From Sphingobacteriaceae bacterium GW460-11-11-14-LB5 (GTDB lineage: Bacteria; Bacteroidota; Bacteroidia; Sphingobacteriales; Sphingobacteriaceae), in assembly GCA_002151545.1 (NCBI GenBank), contig CP021237.1:2294001-2358000 (forward strand): 64,000 nt of DNA, given 5' to 3'. Each line of letters opens with the position of its first letter. The first letter of the stretch is position 1. The position numbers were made by a program, and so were the translations under genes. The notes beneath the pieces were generated by a model that was given only the letters and a program-made list of their open reading frames with translations, was not told the origin of the DNA and ran no database searches. This document shows positions 16,880 through 26,142 of the stretch, piece after piece.

Positions 16880-17359
16880 ATGGCAGAAGATTTAACCATC
16901 ACCAGAAATACATCAAAAGAAGAACAATATCAATCCATCATCCCACAAATTGATGCGTTACTTCACGGAGAAACAGATTTCATTGCAAACCTTGCAAATG
17001 TTGCAGCAGCACTTAAAGAACAATTTAACTGGTTCTGGGTAGGTTTTTACCTGGTGAAAGACAACGAATTGGTGTTAGGTCCATTTCAAGGTCCGGTAGC
17101 CTGTACGCGGATAAAAAAAGGAAAAGGGGTGTGTGGCGCATCCTGGCAACAAGCAGAAACCATTATTGTTCCCGACGTGGAAGAATTCCCCGGCCACATT
17201 GCTTGTGCATCAGCATCCAGATCAGAAATTGTTTTACCCTTAATTGTTAAAGGTGAAGTGATAGGAGTTTTAGATGTAGACAGCGAGGTTTTAAATAAAT
17301 TTGATGAAACAGATAAAACTTATTTAGAGCAAGTTATATCAATTTTATTAAACAGATAG
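16880..17359 (+). CDS. GAF-domain free methionine-(R)-sulfoxide reductase (fRMsr/YebR type)
   Basis: The start at ATG 16880 gives a 159-residue single GAF domain, the usual length. The frame is open to a TTG at 16859 but the ATG is preferred. The three cysteines used by fRMsr enzymes are present at about residues 75, 85 and 109 (PVACTRIKKGKGVCG and HIACASASRSEIV). The enzyme reduces free methionine-R-sulfoxide in the cytosol, drawing electrons from thioredoxin. The next gene starts 13 bases downstream, so they may be co-transcribed. Confidence 0.9.
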   Translation: MAEDLTITRNTSKEEQYQSIIPQIDALLHGETDFIANLANVAAALKEQFNWFWVGFYLVKDNELVLGPFQGPVACTRIKKGKGVCGASWQQAETIIVPDVEEFPGHIACASASRSEIVLPLIVKGEVIGVLDVDSEVLNKFDETDKTYLEQVISILLNR

Positions 17360-17372
17360 TTAAGATAAAATA

Positions 17373-17978
17373 TTGAAGTTAAAAGAAGAATACTACCAGA
17401 ATGAAGATGTAGTTAGCTTAGCTAAAGACCTGTTAGGCAAGATACTGTACACTAAAATTGATAATGAAATCACTGCAGGCATCATCGTCGAAACCGAAGC
17501 TTATTTCGGCATAAAAGATAAAGCTTCGCATGCCTATGGCGGCCGCAGAACCAATCGAACAGAAACCATGTACGGTAGCGGAGGCATTGCTTACGTATAC
17601 CTCTGTTACGGCATGCATAACCTCTTCAACATTGTCAGTTCGAAAGAAAACGATCCTCATGCGGTTTTAATTAGGGGTATCCAGCCTTTAGTAGGTATCG
17701 ATATTATTGAACAAAGAAGAAATATGTCCCACTCTAAAGGCGCCATTTCAGCTGGTCCGGGCTCTGCAGCAAAAGCATTGGGGATAGACAAAACTTTTAA
17801 TGCCAAAAACCTCACCGGAGATGAGATCTGGATTGAAGATCACTCCATTCAATATAAAGATGAAGATATCGCCGCTACACCGCGCGTAGGCATCGCATAT
17901 GCCAAAGAACATGCGTTGTTACCCTGGCGGTTCTTCGTAAAAGGCAATAAATATGTCAGTAAACCAAATAAGGTTTAA
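17373..17978 (+). CDS. DNA-3-methyladenine glycosylase (AAG/MPG family)
   Basis: This 201-residue protein removes alkylated purines from DNA. The family motifs VETEAYFGIKDKASHAYGGR (containing the active-site Glu), NRTETMYGSGGIAYVYLCYGMH and SAGPGSAAKALGI are all present and the length is normal. The start is a TTG at 17373, because no in-frame ATG occurs before the conserved N-terminus. It lies 13 bases after the GAF protein gene, in a small repair/oxidation-damage cluster. Confidence 0.92.
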   Translation: MKLKEEYYQNEDVVSLAKDLLGKILYTKIDNEITAGIIVETEAYFGIKDKASHAYGGRRTNRTETMYGSGGIAYVYLCYGMHNLFNIVSSKENDPHAVLIRGIQPLVGIDIIEQRRNMSHSKGAISAGPGSAAKALGIDKTFNAKNLTGDEIWIEDHSIQYKDEDIAATPRVGIAYAKEHALLPWRFFVKGNKYVSKPNKV

Positions 17979-18032
17979 TTAACGTAAACCTTTTCGCGTA
18001 CTTCCTGTTTTTCTTTATAAACAATTGAAAAG

Positions 18033-18521
18033 ATGAAAAACGAGAAAAACATAGCCATCCTTAAAGAAATGGCAGAAAGCGTACGTACCTGTATGTTTAC
18101 CACATTTTCGTCAGGAGACGAATTCGGAAGCAGACCGATGGGTACCGCAAAAATTGAAGATGACGGGAGTTTATGGTTTTACACCAATGAATATTCACCT
18201 AAATCAAAAGAAATTTCTAAAGAGAACAATGTCCTGTTAGCCTATAGTGACCCTTCTAAAAACACCTATCTTACTGTAAAAGGCAAAGCCGAACTGGTAG
18301 ATGACAAAGTGCGTAAAGAAGCTTATTTTTCTCCATTCATTAAGGCATGGTTTCCGGATGGAATAGAAGACCCAAGATTAATCCTGATTAAAGTTACGCC
18401 AGAAGAAGCTGAATACTGGGATGCTTCAGCCTCTAAAATAGTCGTACTATTCAGCATATTAAAAGCAGTGGTAACCGGTGATACACCCGATTTAGGTAAA
18501 CACGATACCATAAAATTTTAA
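18033..18521 (+). CDS. Pyridoxamine 5'-phosphate oxidase-like FMN-binding stress protein
   Basis: This 162-residue protein has a split-barrel flavin-binding fold of the general-stress-protein-26 type. Motifs are VRTCMFTTFSSGDEFGSRPM, GSLWFYTNEYSPKSKEI and VLLAYSDPSKNTYLTVKGKAEL. Members bind FMN or related flavins; the physiological substrate is unknown. A terminator lies just after the stop (18539-18573), so it is the last gene of its unit. Confidence 0.85.
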   Translation: MKNEKNIAILKEMAESVRTCMFTTFSSGDEFGSRPMGTAKIEDDGSLWFYTNEYSPKSKEISKENNVLLAYSDPSKNTYLTVKGKAELVDDKVRKEAYFSPFIKAWFPDGIEDPRLILIKVTPEEAEYWDASASKIVVLFSILKAVVTGDTPDLGKHDTIKF

Positions 18522-18538
18522 TTTCATTGCACAAATTG

Positions 18539-18573
18539 AAAAGCAGGTTTGGGAACAATACCTGCTTTTTTTG
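18539..18573 (+). terminator. Rho-independent terminator
   Basis: AAAAGCAGGT pairs with ACCTGCTTTT, followed by further T residues. Because it lies upstream of ATG 18587, it excludes the earlier TTG start for kynureninase. Confidence 0.85.
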
Positions 18574-18586
18574 TAATATTGAGGCA

Positions 18587-19876
18587 ATGAATTTTGAAAA
18601 CAACTTATTATTCGCACAAACACAAGACGAAACTGATCAGCTTCGTGATTTCAGGTCGCAGTTCTTATTCCCAAACCACAATGGAAAAGATCTTATTTAC
18701 CTGTGTGGCAATTCATTAGGACTTCAACCTAAAGTAGCTGGTGAAGTTTTAAAAAACCAGCTTAATAACTGGGCCAACTATGCTGTAGAGGGCTGGTTTG
18801 ATGGAAATGAACCCTGGATATTCTACCATAAAGCACTTAAAAAGTTAATGGCCCCGATTGTAGGCGCACTACCATCAGAGGTGTGCCCAATGAATACCCT
18901 AACCGTAAACCTCCATTTGTTAATGGTGAGTTTCTATCAGCCCAAAGGCAAGCGCTTCAAAATCATTATGGAAGGTGGTGCGTTCCCATCTGACCAATAC
19001 GCAATAGAAAGCCAGGTAAGATTTCATGGATTTGACCCAAAAGAAGCGATTATAGAGGTTTTCCCAAAAGAGGGAGAAGAAATACTACACACAGCAGATA
19101 TTATAGCTCAGATCAAAGAAAACGCAGATGAAATTGCACTTGTATTATTTGGCGGAATCAATTATTACACCGGCCAATGGTACGATATGGAAACTATTAC
19201 AAAGGCAGGGCACGAAATTGGGGCAATTGTGGGCTGGGATCTGGCACATGCTGCCGGTAATGTCCCGGTAAAACTTCACGATTGGGATGTAGATTTTGCC
19301 TGCTGGTGCTCATACAAATACCAAAACTCAGGTCCGGGAGGAATAAGCGGGATTTTTGTCCATGAAAAACATTTTAACAATACCGGATTAAATCGCTTTG
19401 CAGGATGGTGGGGCTACCAGGAGCACAAACGTTTTAAAATGGAAAAGGGCTTTATTCCAGAGACTGGCGCTGACGGCTGGCAGGTAAGTTGTACGCAGGT
19501 AATGCCTATGGCTTTATACCATGCATCGCTTCAGATTTTCGAACAGGCAGGCTTTATCGAACCATTAAGAAATAAAAGTATTACTTTAACTGCTTATCTG
19601 GAATATATTATAAATGAAATAAATAAAGAATTAGGCGTATTACAATATAAAATCATCACCCCTAAGGTGGCTAAAGATAGAGGGGCACAACTATCCATCA
19701 TTGCGGAACGTAATGGCAAACAAATTTTCGACGGTTTAATGGCTAACCACGTACTTGGTGATTGGCGCGAACCTGATGTAATCCGCTTAAGCGCCGTCCC
19801 GCTTTACAATTCTTTCGAAGATGTTTATTTAGCCGGTCAGGCACTTTTAAAAGTAAGTAAAGAAGTTTTACGATAA
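18587..19876 (+). CDS. kynU: Kynureninase
   Basis: This 429-residue PLP enzyme cleaves kynurenine or 3-hydroxykynurenine to (hydroxy)anthranilate and alanine in tryptophan breakdown or NAD synthesis. The family blocks seen are LIYLCGNSLGLQPK, MNTLTVNLHLLMVSFY, VGWDLAHAAGNVPVKLHDWD (PLP-binding Asp) and CWCSYKYQNSGPGG (Schiff-base Lys). The start chosen is the ATG at 18587 because a terminator lies just upstream. No other kynurenine-pathway gene is in the window. Confidence 0.93.
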   Translation: MNFENNLLFAQTQDETDQLRDFRSQFLFPNHNGKDLIYLCGNSLGLQPKVAGEVLKNQLNNWANYAVEGWFDGNEPWIFYHKALKKLMAPIVGALPSEVCPMNTLTVNLHLLMVSFYQPKGKRFKIIMEGGAFPSDQYAIESQVRFHGFDPKEAIIEVFPKEGEEILHTADIIAQIKENADEIALVLFGGINYYTGQWYDMETITKAGHEIGAIVGWDLAHAAGNVPVKLHDWDVDFACWCSYKYQNSGPGGISGIFVHEKHFNNTGLNRFAGWWGYQEHKRFKMEKGFIPETGADGWQVSCTQVMPMALYHASLQIFEQAGFIEPLRNKSITLTAYLEYIINEINKELGVLQYKIITPKVAKDRGAQLSIIAERNGKQIFDGLMANHVLGDWREPDVIRLSAVPLYNSFEDVYLAGQALLKVSKEVLR

Positions 19877-19913
19877 CAAAGAACAAAGGCTCATCAGATA
19901 AAAAATCAAGAAA

Positions 19914-20774
19914 ATGATCAATTACAACCCTAAAGACTGGAGTACCTTCATTTTTCATATCCACAAAAGCGACACTTTCAGAAAGCTTTGGCCTTTAATG
20001 CTTGGCGTAGCTGTATTTTCTGGTCTGGTTGCATTTGCAGAGCTCAATTTTTTTCAACTTTCTAAAAGCAGCTACGTCACCAACATCGGCATGATGCATA
20101 GTCTGTTGGGCTTTGTATTATCAATGTTATTGGTTTTCAGAACCAACACTGCATACGACAGGTGGTGGGAAGGCAGAAAGTTACTGGGCTCGTTAACCAA
20201 TGTGAGCCGCAACCTGGCGATGAAGATCAAAGCACTTAAATTGACAGAAGAAGACCTTCGCTTTTTCGAGTATGGCATTCCAAAATATGCTTTTGCCTTA
20301 AAAGAACATTTACGCGAAAGAATGTATTTTGGAAAAAACAGTGTTTTGATAGAGGTTGAAGAAGGTAAACACATTCCAAATCAGATCGCAGGAAGCTTAA
20401 TTAACAGGCTATACGAATTACTCGAAAAGGGCGCGATCTCGCAGGAACAATTCATTGTACTTTCAGGTGATTTTAATCAATTCACCGATATCTGCGGTGC
20501 TTGCGAGCGCATCAAAAATACACCGATTCCATATTCGTACAGTGCTTTTATTAAGAAGTTTATCTTCATCTATGTGATTACTTTACCATTCGGATGGGTG
20601 TTCAGTCTGGGCTATTTTGTAATTCCGATTGTTCCCTTTATACTCTATGTATTAGCGAGTTTGGAGCTAATAGCTGAAGAAATAGAGAACCCATTTGGGG
20701 AAGATGCAAATGACCTTCCGGTAGATCAGATTTGCACAAACATCGAAAAACATGTGGAGGAGATATTAGGCTAA
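19914..20774 (+). CDS. Bestrophin-family ion channel
   Basis: This 286-residue membrane protein has the bestrophin-like N-terminus with LWPLMLGVAVFSGLVAF (TM1), then SLLGFVLSMLLVFRTNTAYDRWWEGRK (TM2 and the family signature) and a C-terminal pair of membrane helices near residues 215-255. Bacterial homologues form pentameric cation- or anion-selective channels in the inner membrane. The stop overlaps the next start by one base (TAATG), indicating translational coupling with the deacetylase-family gene. Confidence 0.88.
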   Translation: MINYNPKDWSTFIFHIHKSDTFRKLWPLMLGVAVFSGLVAFAELNFFQLSKSSYVTNIGMMHSLLGFVLSMLLVFRTNTAYDRWWEGRKLLGSLTNVSRNLAMKIKALKLTEEDLRFFEYGIPKYAFALKEHLRERMYFGKNSVLIEVEEGKHIPNQIAGSLINRLYELLEKGAISQEQFIVLSGDFNQFTDICGACERIKNTPIPYSYSAFIKKFIFIYVITLPFGWVFSLGYFVIPIVPFILYVLASLELIAEEIENPFGEDANDLPVDQICTNIEKHVEEILG

Positions 20775-21676
20775 TGATTAAAATTGCCTGGCACCCCCTG
20801 TACGCACACCCTTTACCTGAGGGGCACCGTTTTCCAATGCTTAAATATGAGTTGATACCTGAACAGCTTCTGCATGAAGGAACGATAGCGCAGCAGAACT
20901 TGTTTAGTCCGGGGCCGGTTTCAGAAGATATTATTCTCTTAACGCACGAAAAAACATATTGGGAACAGCTTAGGGATTTGACACTTTCAGCGAAAGACCA
21001 AAGACGGATAGGTTTTCCCTTAAACGCGCAACTTTTAGAACGGGAGTTGAGGATTACCCAAGGCACAATTGATGCTGCCCATTTTGCAATAAGTAACGGA
21101 ATTGCCTTTAATGTTGCGGGAGGCACACACCATGCGGGTAGCAATTGGGGCGAAGGTTTCTGTTTATTAAACGATCAGGCTGTTTCCGCTAATTACCTGT
21201 TAAATAAAAACTTAGCTAAACGAATCTTAATTATCGATTTAGATGTACACCAGGGCAACGGAACGGCAGAAATCTTTCAACAGGAGCCCAGGGTGTTTAC
21301 TTTTTCGATGCATGGTGATAAAAATTTTCCATTCAGAAAAGAAATTTCAAGTCTGGATGTTCCTTTAGATGACGGCGTTCAGGATGAAGAATACCTGTCA
21401 GCCCTAAACCTGAATTTAAAAAGGGCATTCGAAAGGGCTAAGCCTGATTTTGTATTTTATCTATCAGGAGTAGATGTGCTTTCTACTGATAAGCTGGGCA
21501 AACTGGCGTTAAGCAAGTCAGCGTGTAAAGAACGCGACAGCATAGTACTGCAGGCCTGTAAAGATAAAAACCTACCGGTGCAAGTGAGTATGGGTGGCGG
21601 CTATTCCACCGATATCAGAGATATTGTAGAGGCACACTGCAACACCTTCCGCCTCGCTTTTGATTTATTTGAATAA
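20774..21676 (+). CDS. Histone deacetylase-family protein (class II/AcuC-like)
   Basis: This 300-residue protein starts at the ATG overlapping the bestrophin stop (MIKIAWHPLYAHPLPEGH). It has the zinc hydrolase motifs GGTHHAGSNWGEGFCLLND (tandem catalytic His), IIDLDVHQGNGTAEIF (zinc Asp and His) and GGGYS near the C-terminus. Bacterial members deacetylate acetyl-lysine proteins, acetylpolyamines or small molecules; the substrate here is unknown. An upstream in-frame ATG at 20732 inside the bestrophin gene is less likely. Confidence 0.9.
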   Translation: MIKIAWHPLYAHPLPEGHRFPMLKYELIPEQLLHEGTIAQQNLFSPGPVSEDIILLTHEKTYWEQLRDLTLSAKDQRRIGFPLNAQLLERELRITQGTIDAAHFAISNGIAFNVAGGTHHAGSNWGEGFCLLNDQAVSANYLLNKNLAKRILIIDLDVHQGNGTAEIFQQEPRVFTFSMHGDKNFPFRKEISSLDVPLDDGVQDEEYLSALNLNLKRAFERAKPDFVFYLSGVDVLSTDKLGKLALSKSACKERDSIVLQACKDKNLPVQVSMGGGYSTDIRDIVEAHCNTFRLAFDLFE

Positions 21677-21717
21677 GCCCACGCACAAAAACATAATATC
21701 CTTATCTTCGCGGCAAT

Positions 21718-22401
21718 ATGTTGGAGATTATTTATCAGGACGAAAACCTAATTGCAATTAACAAACCCCATGGGTTATTGGTTCATCAATCTTCAATTGC
21801 AAGAGATGCAACTGAGTTCGCACTTCAATTACTAAGAGACCAGGTTGGCAAGCACGTGAACCCGGTACACAGGCTGGATCGGAAGACAAGCGGAATCTTA
21901 CTATTCGCTTTTGATAAAACATCAGAAATTGCTATGCATCAGCAATTTATGAATACCGAAACCAACAAAAAATACCTGGCCATTCTTCGTGGTTTCACAC
22001 CTGACACTATGGATATTGATTATCCCTTAGCTAAAGAAAACGGAACGATGCAGGATGCTTTCACTTCGTTTAGAACCCTTCAAAGGGCAGAAGTAGCCGT
22101 AGCTTTTGGTAAACATCCAACCTCACGTTATTCATTGGTAGAGGCTACACCTAAAACCGGGAGGATGCATCAGTTAAGAAGGCACTTTAGCCATATTTTA
22201 CATCCCATTATTGGCGATAGGACACATGGCTGTAACAAACAGAACAAATTCTTTAAAGAACAATGGAATATGACCACCATGCTGCTTCACGCTTCTGAAC
22301 TGGAATTTTCCCATCCCATCACAAAAGAAAGAATCCACTTAAAAGCGGACTTACACGATGAGTTTAAAAGAGTGATGGATTTCATGAAAATGGAACGCTA
22401 G
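21718..22401 (+). CDS. truC: tRNA pseudouridine(65) synthase, TruC-like
   Basis: This 227-residue RluA-family pseudouridine synthase has the catalytic-Asp motif VHRLDRKTSGILLFAF and no S4 domain. Other motifs are INKPHGLLVHQSS and PKTGRMHQLRRHFSHI. Length and the HINKPxGLLVH opening fit TruC, which modifies tRNA-Asp/Ile position 65, rather than RluC or RluD. A promoter is likely in the 41-base gap after the deacetylase gene. Confidence 0.85.
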   Translation: MLEIIYQDENLIAINKPHGLLVHQSSIARDATEFALQLLRDQVGKHVNPVHRLDRKTSGILLFAFDKTSEIAMHQQFMNTETNKKYLAILRGFTPDTMDIDYPLAKENGTMQDAFTSFRTLQRAEVAVAFGKHPTSRYSLVEATPKTGRMHQLRRHFSHILHPIIGDRTHGCNKQNKFFKEQWNMTTMLLHASELEFSHPITKERIHLKADLHDEFKRVMDFMKMER

Positions 22402-22439
22402 CACAATTTTTGACCTTAAAATCTGTTTATATAGCATCT

Positions 22440-23174
22440 ATGATTAAATACTTACGTTTTACACTCCCATTTTTAGCGCTTTTCGCAGCCAGTTGTTCTT
22501 CTGTTTATATGCCAAACGTTCCAAATACGCCCATGTTAAGTAAGCAGGGTGAATTTAGTGGTGGCGCGCACATTTCTTTAAAAGGCAATGCCAGTGTTAA
22601 TGGCGCTTATGCCGTTTCTGATCATATTGGTGTACTTTTTAGCGGATCGAGAATGAATAGCGAAAGAAAAAGTAAAGATTTCGGACACAAGCTTATTGAA
22701 ATTGGCGGAGGGTATTTTGATACCTTTGGTCCGGACAACAACCGGATTATTGAAGTTTATGCAGGCGTAGGAAAAGGCTGGAGTGATATCACTTTCCGCG
22801 ATTATAAAAACGATATCCTTGTCAGCTCCGAATTGCAGGAGGTGGATTACCGGAAAACATTCTTACAGGTGAATTACAGTTCGAAAAAGAAAAACAACCT
22901 GCGTTTATTCGGAACCGATTTCCCAATTAACTATGGTACGGCATTAAGGATTAGCCATATTAAGATGGACAGGTTCTTTTTAAACGGTGTTGTTCAGCCT
23001 AAAGAAGACAACATTTTCTTTGAGCCTGTATTCTTTACACGTATGGCACTCAGTAAAACTTTTCAACTCCAATATACCACAAGCAGTAATATCGGCTTAA
23101 AGAGCCGCAAATACATGTCTGCAGGCAATTCTATCTTTACCATTGGTGTTGTGGTTAATGTTGGAGGTAAATAA
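22440..23174 (+). CDS. Outer-membrane beta-barrel-like lipoprotein, function unknown
   Basis: The preferred start at 22440 gives MIKYLRFTLPFLALFAASCSS, a lipoprotein signal with lipobox ASC. The remaining 225 residues form alternating strands with an FSGGAHISLKGNASVNGAYAV opening, typical of small outer-membrane barrels of Bacteroidota. The C-terminus (FTIGVVVNVGGK) is strand-like. The function is unknown. The gene stands alone after truC; no terminator is obvious before the repeat at 23230. Confidence 0.72.
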   Translation: MIKYLRFTLPFLALFAASCSSVYMPNVPNTPMLSKQGEFSGGAHISLKGNASVNGAYAVSDHIGVLFSGSRMNSERKSKDFGHKLIEIGGGYFDTFGPDNNRIIEVYAGVGKGWSDITFRDYKNDILVSSELQEVDYRKTFLQVNYSSKKKNNLRLFGTDFPINYGTALRISHIKMDRFFLNGVVQPKEDNIFFEPVFFTRMALSKTFQLQYTTSSNIGLKSRKYMSAGNSIFTIGVVVNVGGK

Positions 23175-23229
23175 GCAATCTCCGATTGCGAATACAATAG
23201 AGAAAAGGTAAGTATTGGTCTTTCAACAG

Positions 23230-23390
23230 GCCACCTGTTCACAAATTGCAAAGAACGGTCGTCTTTCCCCGCAGGCGGGAATCTTAAAGCTCATGGCATT
23301 ACGATTATCTTCGATGAGCAATCTAAGATTCCCAATCCAGTTGAGAATGACGATCCCCCGAGGATTATCGTCTCTTAAAAATCCTTTGTC
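23230..23390. repeat. Dispersed intergenic repeat, CGTCTTTCCC...GAGAATGACG family
   Basis: The DNA contains TCGTCTTTCCCCGCAGGCGG, GAATCTTAAAG and TTGAGAATGACGATCCCC, words that recur in inverted or variant form at 63140-63235. It is non-coding. It lies between convergent genes. Confidence 0.6.
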
Positions 23391-23406
23391 ATTAGTATTA
23401 ATCAAC

Positions 23407-24768
23407 TTAAAGATCAACCTTCAGCGCCCTCGTTTTATTCTGAAACCTTAAAAACAATAGGATAGAGGCTGTTAACAATCCTAAGGTTAATCCATACCAG
23501 ATTCCGTTAACCCCCAAGCCGAAGTGAAAACCCAACACATAACCAATGGGAATACCCACTACCCAATAGGCCAGAAAGGTAATAAATGTCGGAATATTTA
23601 CGTCACCAATACCACGCAGCACACCTAAACCCACTACCTGAGTACCATCAAAGAGCTGAAAAAAGCCAGCGATGATCAACAATTGGGCGGCAATGGGAAT
23701 AACAGCAGCATCTTCCGTATAAATAAAGGGCATCACGTTATTGGCCAACACAAAAATCACTGCGGTAACAGACATAAACAACAAAATTACATGATAGCTG
23801 GCTATGGCAGATTTACGTAAATCGTCGAAATTATTCTTGCCAAAGTTATTTCCTGTTTTAATGGTAGCTGCCGAAGCTACACCACTCGCAATCATATAGG
23901 TCATGGCGGCCAAACTAATCGCAATTTGATGCGCAGCTTGTTCTACCGCGCCAATGGTACCAATCAGTACGGCTGCACCGCTAAAAGCACTGATTTCGAA
24001 AGAATATTGCATCGCTACCGGCATTCCAATTTTAGCAATCTTAATGGCCCTTATTTTATCAAAAAAAGTTGCCTTAAAACTGATCAGGTATTTTTTAAAG
24101 TGCTGAGATCGCAATACATAAAAACACATCACTGTTGCCATTAAAATCCTGTCGATTAATGTACTTAAACCCACACCACTAACACCCATCGATTTAATGC
24201 CGAACATTCCTTTCACGAAAATGATTCCTAAAATAATATTAATGGCATTACCCCAAATGGAAACAAACATGGCCTGTTTGGTAAATCCTAAACCTTCAGC
24301 AAACTGTTTAAACGTCTGGAAAATCAGTAAGGGGATGATCGACACCGATAACAGGTTTAAATAAGGTTTTGCGTAACGTACTACCTCGGGCGTTTGCTCC
24401 AGGTGATCGATCACAAAAAATATCCCCAACTGAACCAGTACATATAAAAATATGCCGACACAGATATTAATAATCAAACTGTTTGATAAGAGCTTTCCGC
24501 ATTCATCATAATGCTGGCGACCGTTTTCTTGTGCAATAAGTGGTGTTAAACCGTAAGAGATACCCAATCCAATAACCAGAATAAGCATAAATATGCTGTT
24601 CACTAACGAAACAGCAGCCAATTGAATGGTATCAGTAAAATGGCCCACAATAATACTATCGGCCATGTGTACCAAAGTATGACCAACCTGGGAACCAACA
24701 ATTGGCAATGCCAAATGAAGATTTTCTTTGTAATAGGGTTTATATTTGGTATAAATTTTAGAAAACAT
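23407..24768 (-). CDS. MATE-family multidrug/Na+ antiporter
   Basis: This 453-residue inner-membrane protein has twelve predicted helices in two six-helix repeats. It carries the NorM-like N-terminus (ALPIVGSQVGHTLVHMADSIIVG) and central blocks such as GVSGVGLSTLIDRI and VLRGIGDVNIPTF. Such transporters expel cationic compounds in exchange for H+ or Na+. It is a single gene converging on the lipoprotein at 22440. Confidence 0.9.
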   Translation of the reverse strand: MFSKIYTKYKPYYKENLHLALPIVGSQVGHTLVHMADSIIVGHFTDTIQLAAVSLVNSIFMLILVIGLGISYGLTPLIAQENGRQHYDECGKLLSNSLIINICVGIFLYVLVQLGIFFVIDHLEQTPEVVRYAKPYLNLLSVSIIPLLIFQTFKQFAEGLGFTKQAMFVSIWGNAINIILGIIFVKGMFGIKSMGVSGVGLSTLIDRILMATVMCFYVLRSQHFKKYLISFKATFFDKIRAIKIAKIGMPVAMQYSFEISAFSGAAVLIGTIGAVEQAAHQIAISLAAMTYMIASGVASAATIKTGNNFGKNNFDDLRKSAIASYHVILLFMSVTAVIFVLANNVMPFIYTEDAAVIPIAAQLLIIAGFFQLFDGTQVVGLGVLRGIGDVNIPTFITFLAYWVVGIPIGYVLGFHFGLGVNGIWYGLTLGLLTASILLFLRFQNKTRALKVDL

Positions 24769-24799
24769 AGGTTTACAAAGGTCGGATTTTTAAACCTCA

Positions 24800-24930
24800 A
24801 AAAATAATGATGTAGAAAAGTTAATGTTCGGTTTTACAAAGGTAACCGTCATGCTGACCTGTAATGAAGTAGAAGCTACATAGGTAAAATAGATCCTGAA
24901 ACAAGTTCAGGATGACGAATGAGACAGGAC
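24800..24930. repeat. Dispersed repeat carrying the AGATCCTGAAACAAGTTCAG palindrome
   Basis: GATCCTGAAACAAGTTCAGG followed by ATGACG is the reverse complement of the palindrome found in each copy of the 15000-15446 tandem repeat. This shows a shared dispersed family. It is non-coding. Confidence 0.65.
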
Positions 24931-24936
24931 AGTGTT

Positions 24937-25566
24937 TTATTTCACCGCCGTAAAGTACTCTTCTTTTTCAGAAGTGTGCGATTTGATAACATTGGTTAGA
25001 ATTAAATTCACCAGTACTTTCTGTGCCTTGCGATATGAGCTTCGCAACAGTTTGCTAAACTCTTTCAAGGTAATCTTTTCATGTTGCTCCAGGTATTCGA
25101 GCAGTTTTTTCTCGTTCTCAGAGTAAGAAATCAGCACGCCATCATTTTTATATTCCTGTTTAAGTACTTCAAGAATAATCCGGCTCGCTAAAACGCTTTT
25201 ATCATCAATGCGGATATAAGCCCACCATTTTTTTTGATCATCAAGCGCATAATGCGGCTTAGTATCGCTTTCAGGAATATTAACGACCAAAACCAATTTA
25301 TCATCTACGTAAATTTCCTCAAAATAAGGTTCAATGGCAGGTTTGCAGCACTGATGGGCCGAAGTTAAAATCATATATTTTTCTTCTTCTTCCGATTTTA
25401 CGCCTTTGATAGATCCATCATCGGCCACACCAATTAATAGCTTACCGCCTTTGTTATTGGCAAAAGCAACCAGGCTCTTGGCAATTTTCTCGGTACTGGT
25501 AATGGTTTTCTTAAAATCGAGCATTACGCCCTCACCCTGCAAAATTAAACTCTTAATACTCGGCAT
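24937..25566 (-). CDS. AlbA_2 (Schlafen-type) putative nucleic-acid-binding protein with winged helix
   Basis: This 209-residue protein has an AlbA_2 domain (about residues 10-125) with LDFKKTITSTEKIAKSLVAFANNKGGKLLIGVADDGSIKGV and a C-terminal winged-helix segment (about 150-200; LEYLEQHEKITLKEFSKLLRSSYRKAQKVL). Such proteins are usually transcription regulators or RNA-binding factors. The next gene upstream, a DUF4442 protein, ends 11 bases before it on the same strand, so they form an operon. Confidence 0.82.
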   Translation of the reverse strand: MPSIKSLILQGEGVMLDFKKTITSTEKIAKSLVAFANNKGGKLLIGVADDGSIKGVKSEEEEKYMILTSAHQCCKPAIEPYFEEIYVDDKLVLVVNIPESDTKPHYALDDQKKWWAYIRIDDKSVLASRIILEVLKQEYKNDGVLISYSENEKKLLEYLEQHEKITLKEFSKLLRSSYRKAQKVLVNLILTNVIKSHTSEKEEYFTAVK

Positions 25567-25576
25567 AATCTAAAAA

Positions 25577-26068
25577 TTAATAAGCAACTCTAGGCGTTTC
25601 GCCCTGATGCAGGTTTCGGATATATACTTCATTCATTACTGTTGCACACAGTTCGCCATGTTTATTGGTAATTTCCATCGGGTAGGCTTTTACAAACTTG
25701 CCAACGGTTTTTAATGCATGTTCTGCTTCGCTCAACATCTCATCAGTAACGGTTATGGTAAAATATAATGTAGAACGACCGGGTTTTAAATATTGTATCG
25801 AGGCACTCTTTAACCACACCCTCACTTTAAAGCCGCGGCGCTGCATCAACTGATCAAACAACAAGGCATAAAATGGATCGGTTGCTGCATAAATAGTACC
25901 ACCAAAAATAGAGCCGTTATAATTTTTATTCAGAAAACTCTTGCTCAGCTTAACCGTACAGCTTTTAAATTCATTTTCAAATCTCTGAACCCAAATGCGT
26001 TGAAAAAACAGGGGTGGATAAAAACGCATCACCCATTTAAGGGTATTTTGAGAAATAATCATACTCAC
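25577..26068 (-). CDS. DUF4442 hotdog-fold protein
   Basis: This 163-residue protein resembles DUF4442, a hotdog-fold (thioesterase-like) family: LKWVMRFYPPLFFQRI, NYNGSIFGGTIYAATDPFYALLF and KSASIQYLKPGRSTLYF. The usual role is not known, but acyl-CoA thioester chemistry is suspected from the fold. It is the first gene of a two-gene unit with the AlbA_2 protein. Confidence 0.82.
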   Translation of the reverse strand: MSMIISQNTLKWVMRFYPPLFFQRIWVQRFENEFKSCTVKLSKSFLNKNYNGSIFGGTIYAATDPFYALLFDQLMQRRGFKVRVWLKSASIQYLKPGRSTLYFTITVTDEMLSEAEHALKTVGKFVKAYPMEITNKHGELCATVMNEVYIRNLHQGETPRVAY

Positions 26069-26142
26069 TAATATCAGAAAGTTTTATCACCTTTTAAAGT
26101 TTTGCAGCGCTTGTTTTAGTAATATTTCCGTAATTTAGAACT

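Noticed and set aside
18527-18586. Upstream TTG start for kynureninase
   Set aside because: It lies within a terminator and adds residues absent from the family.
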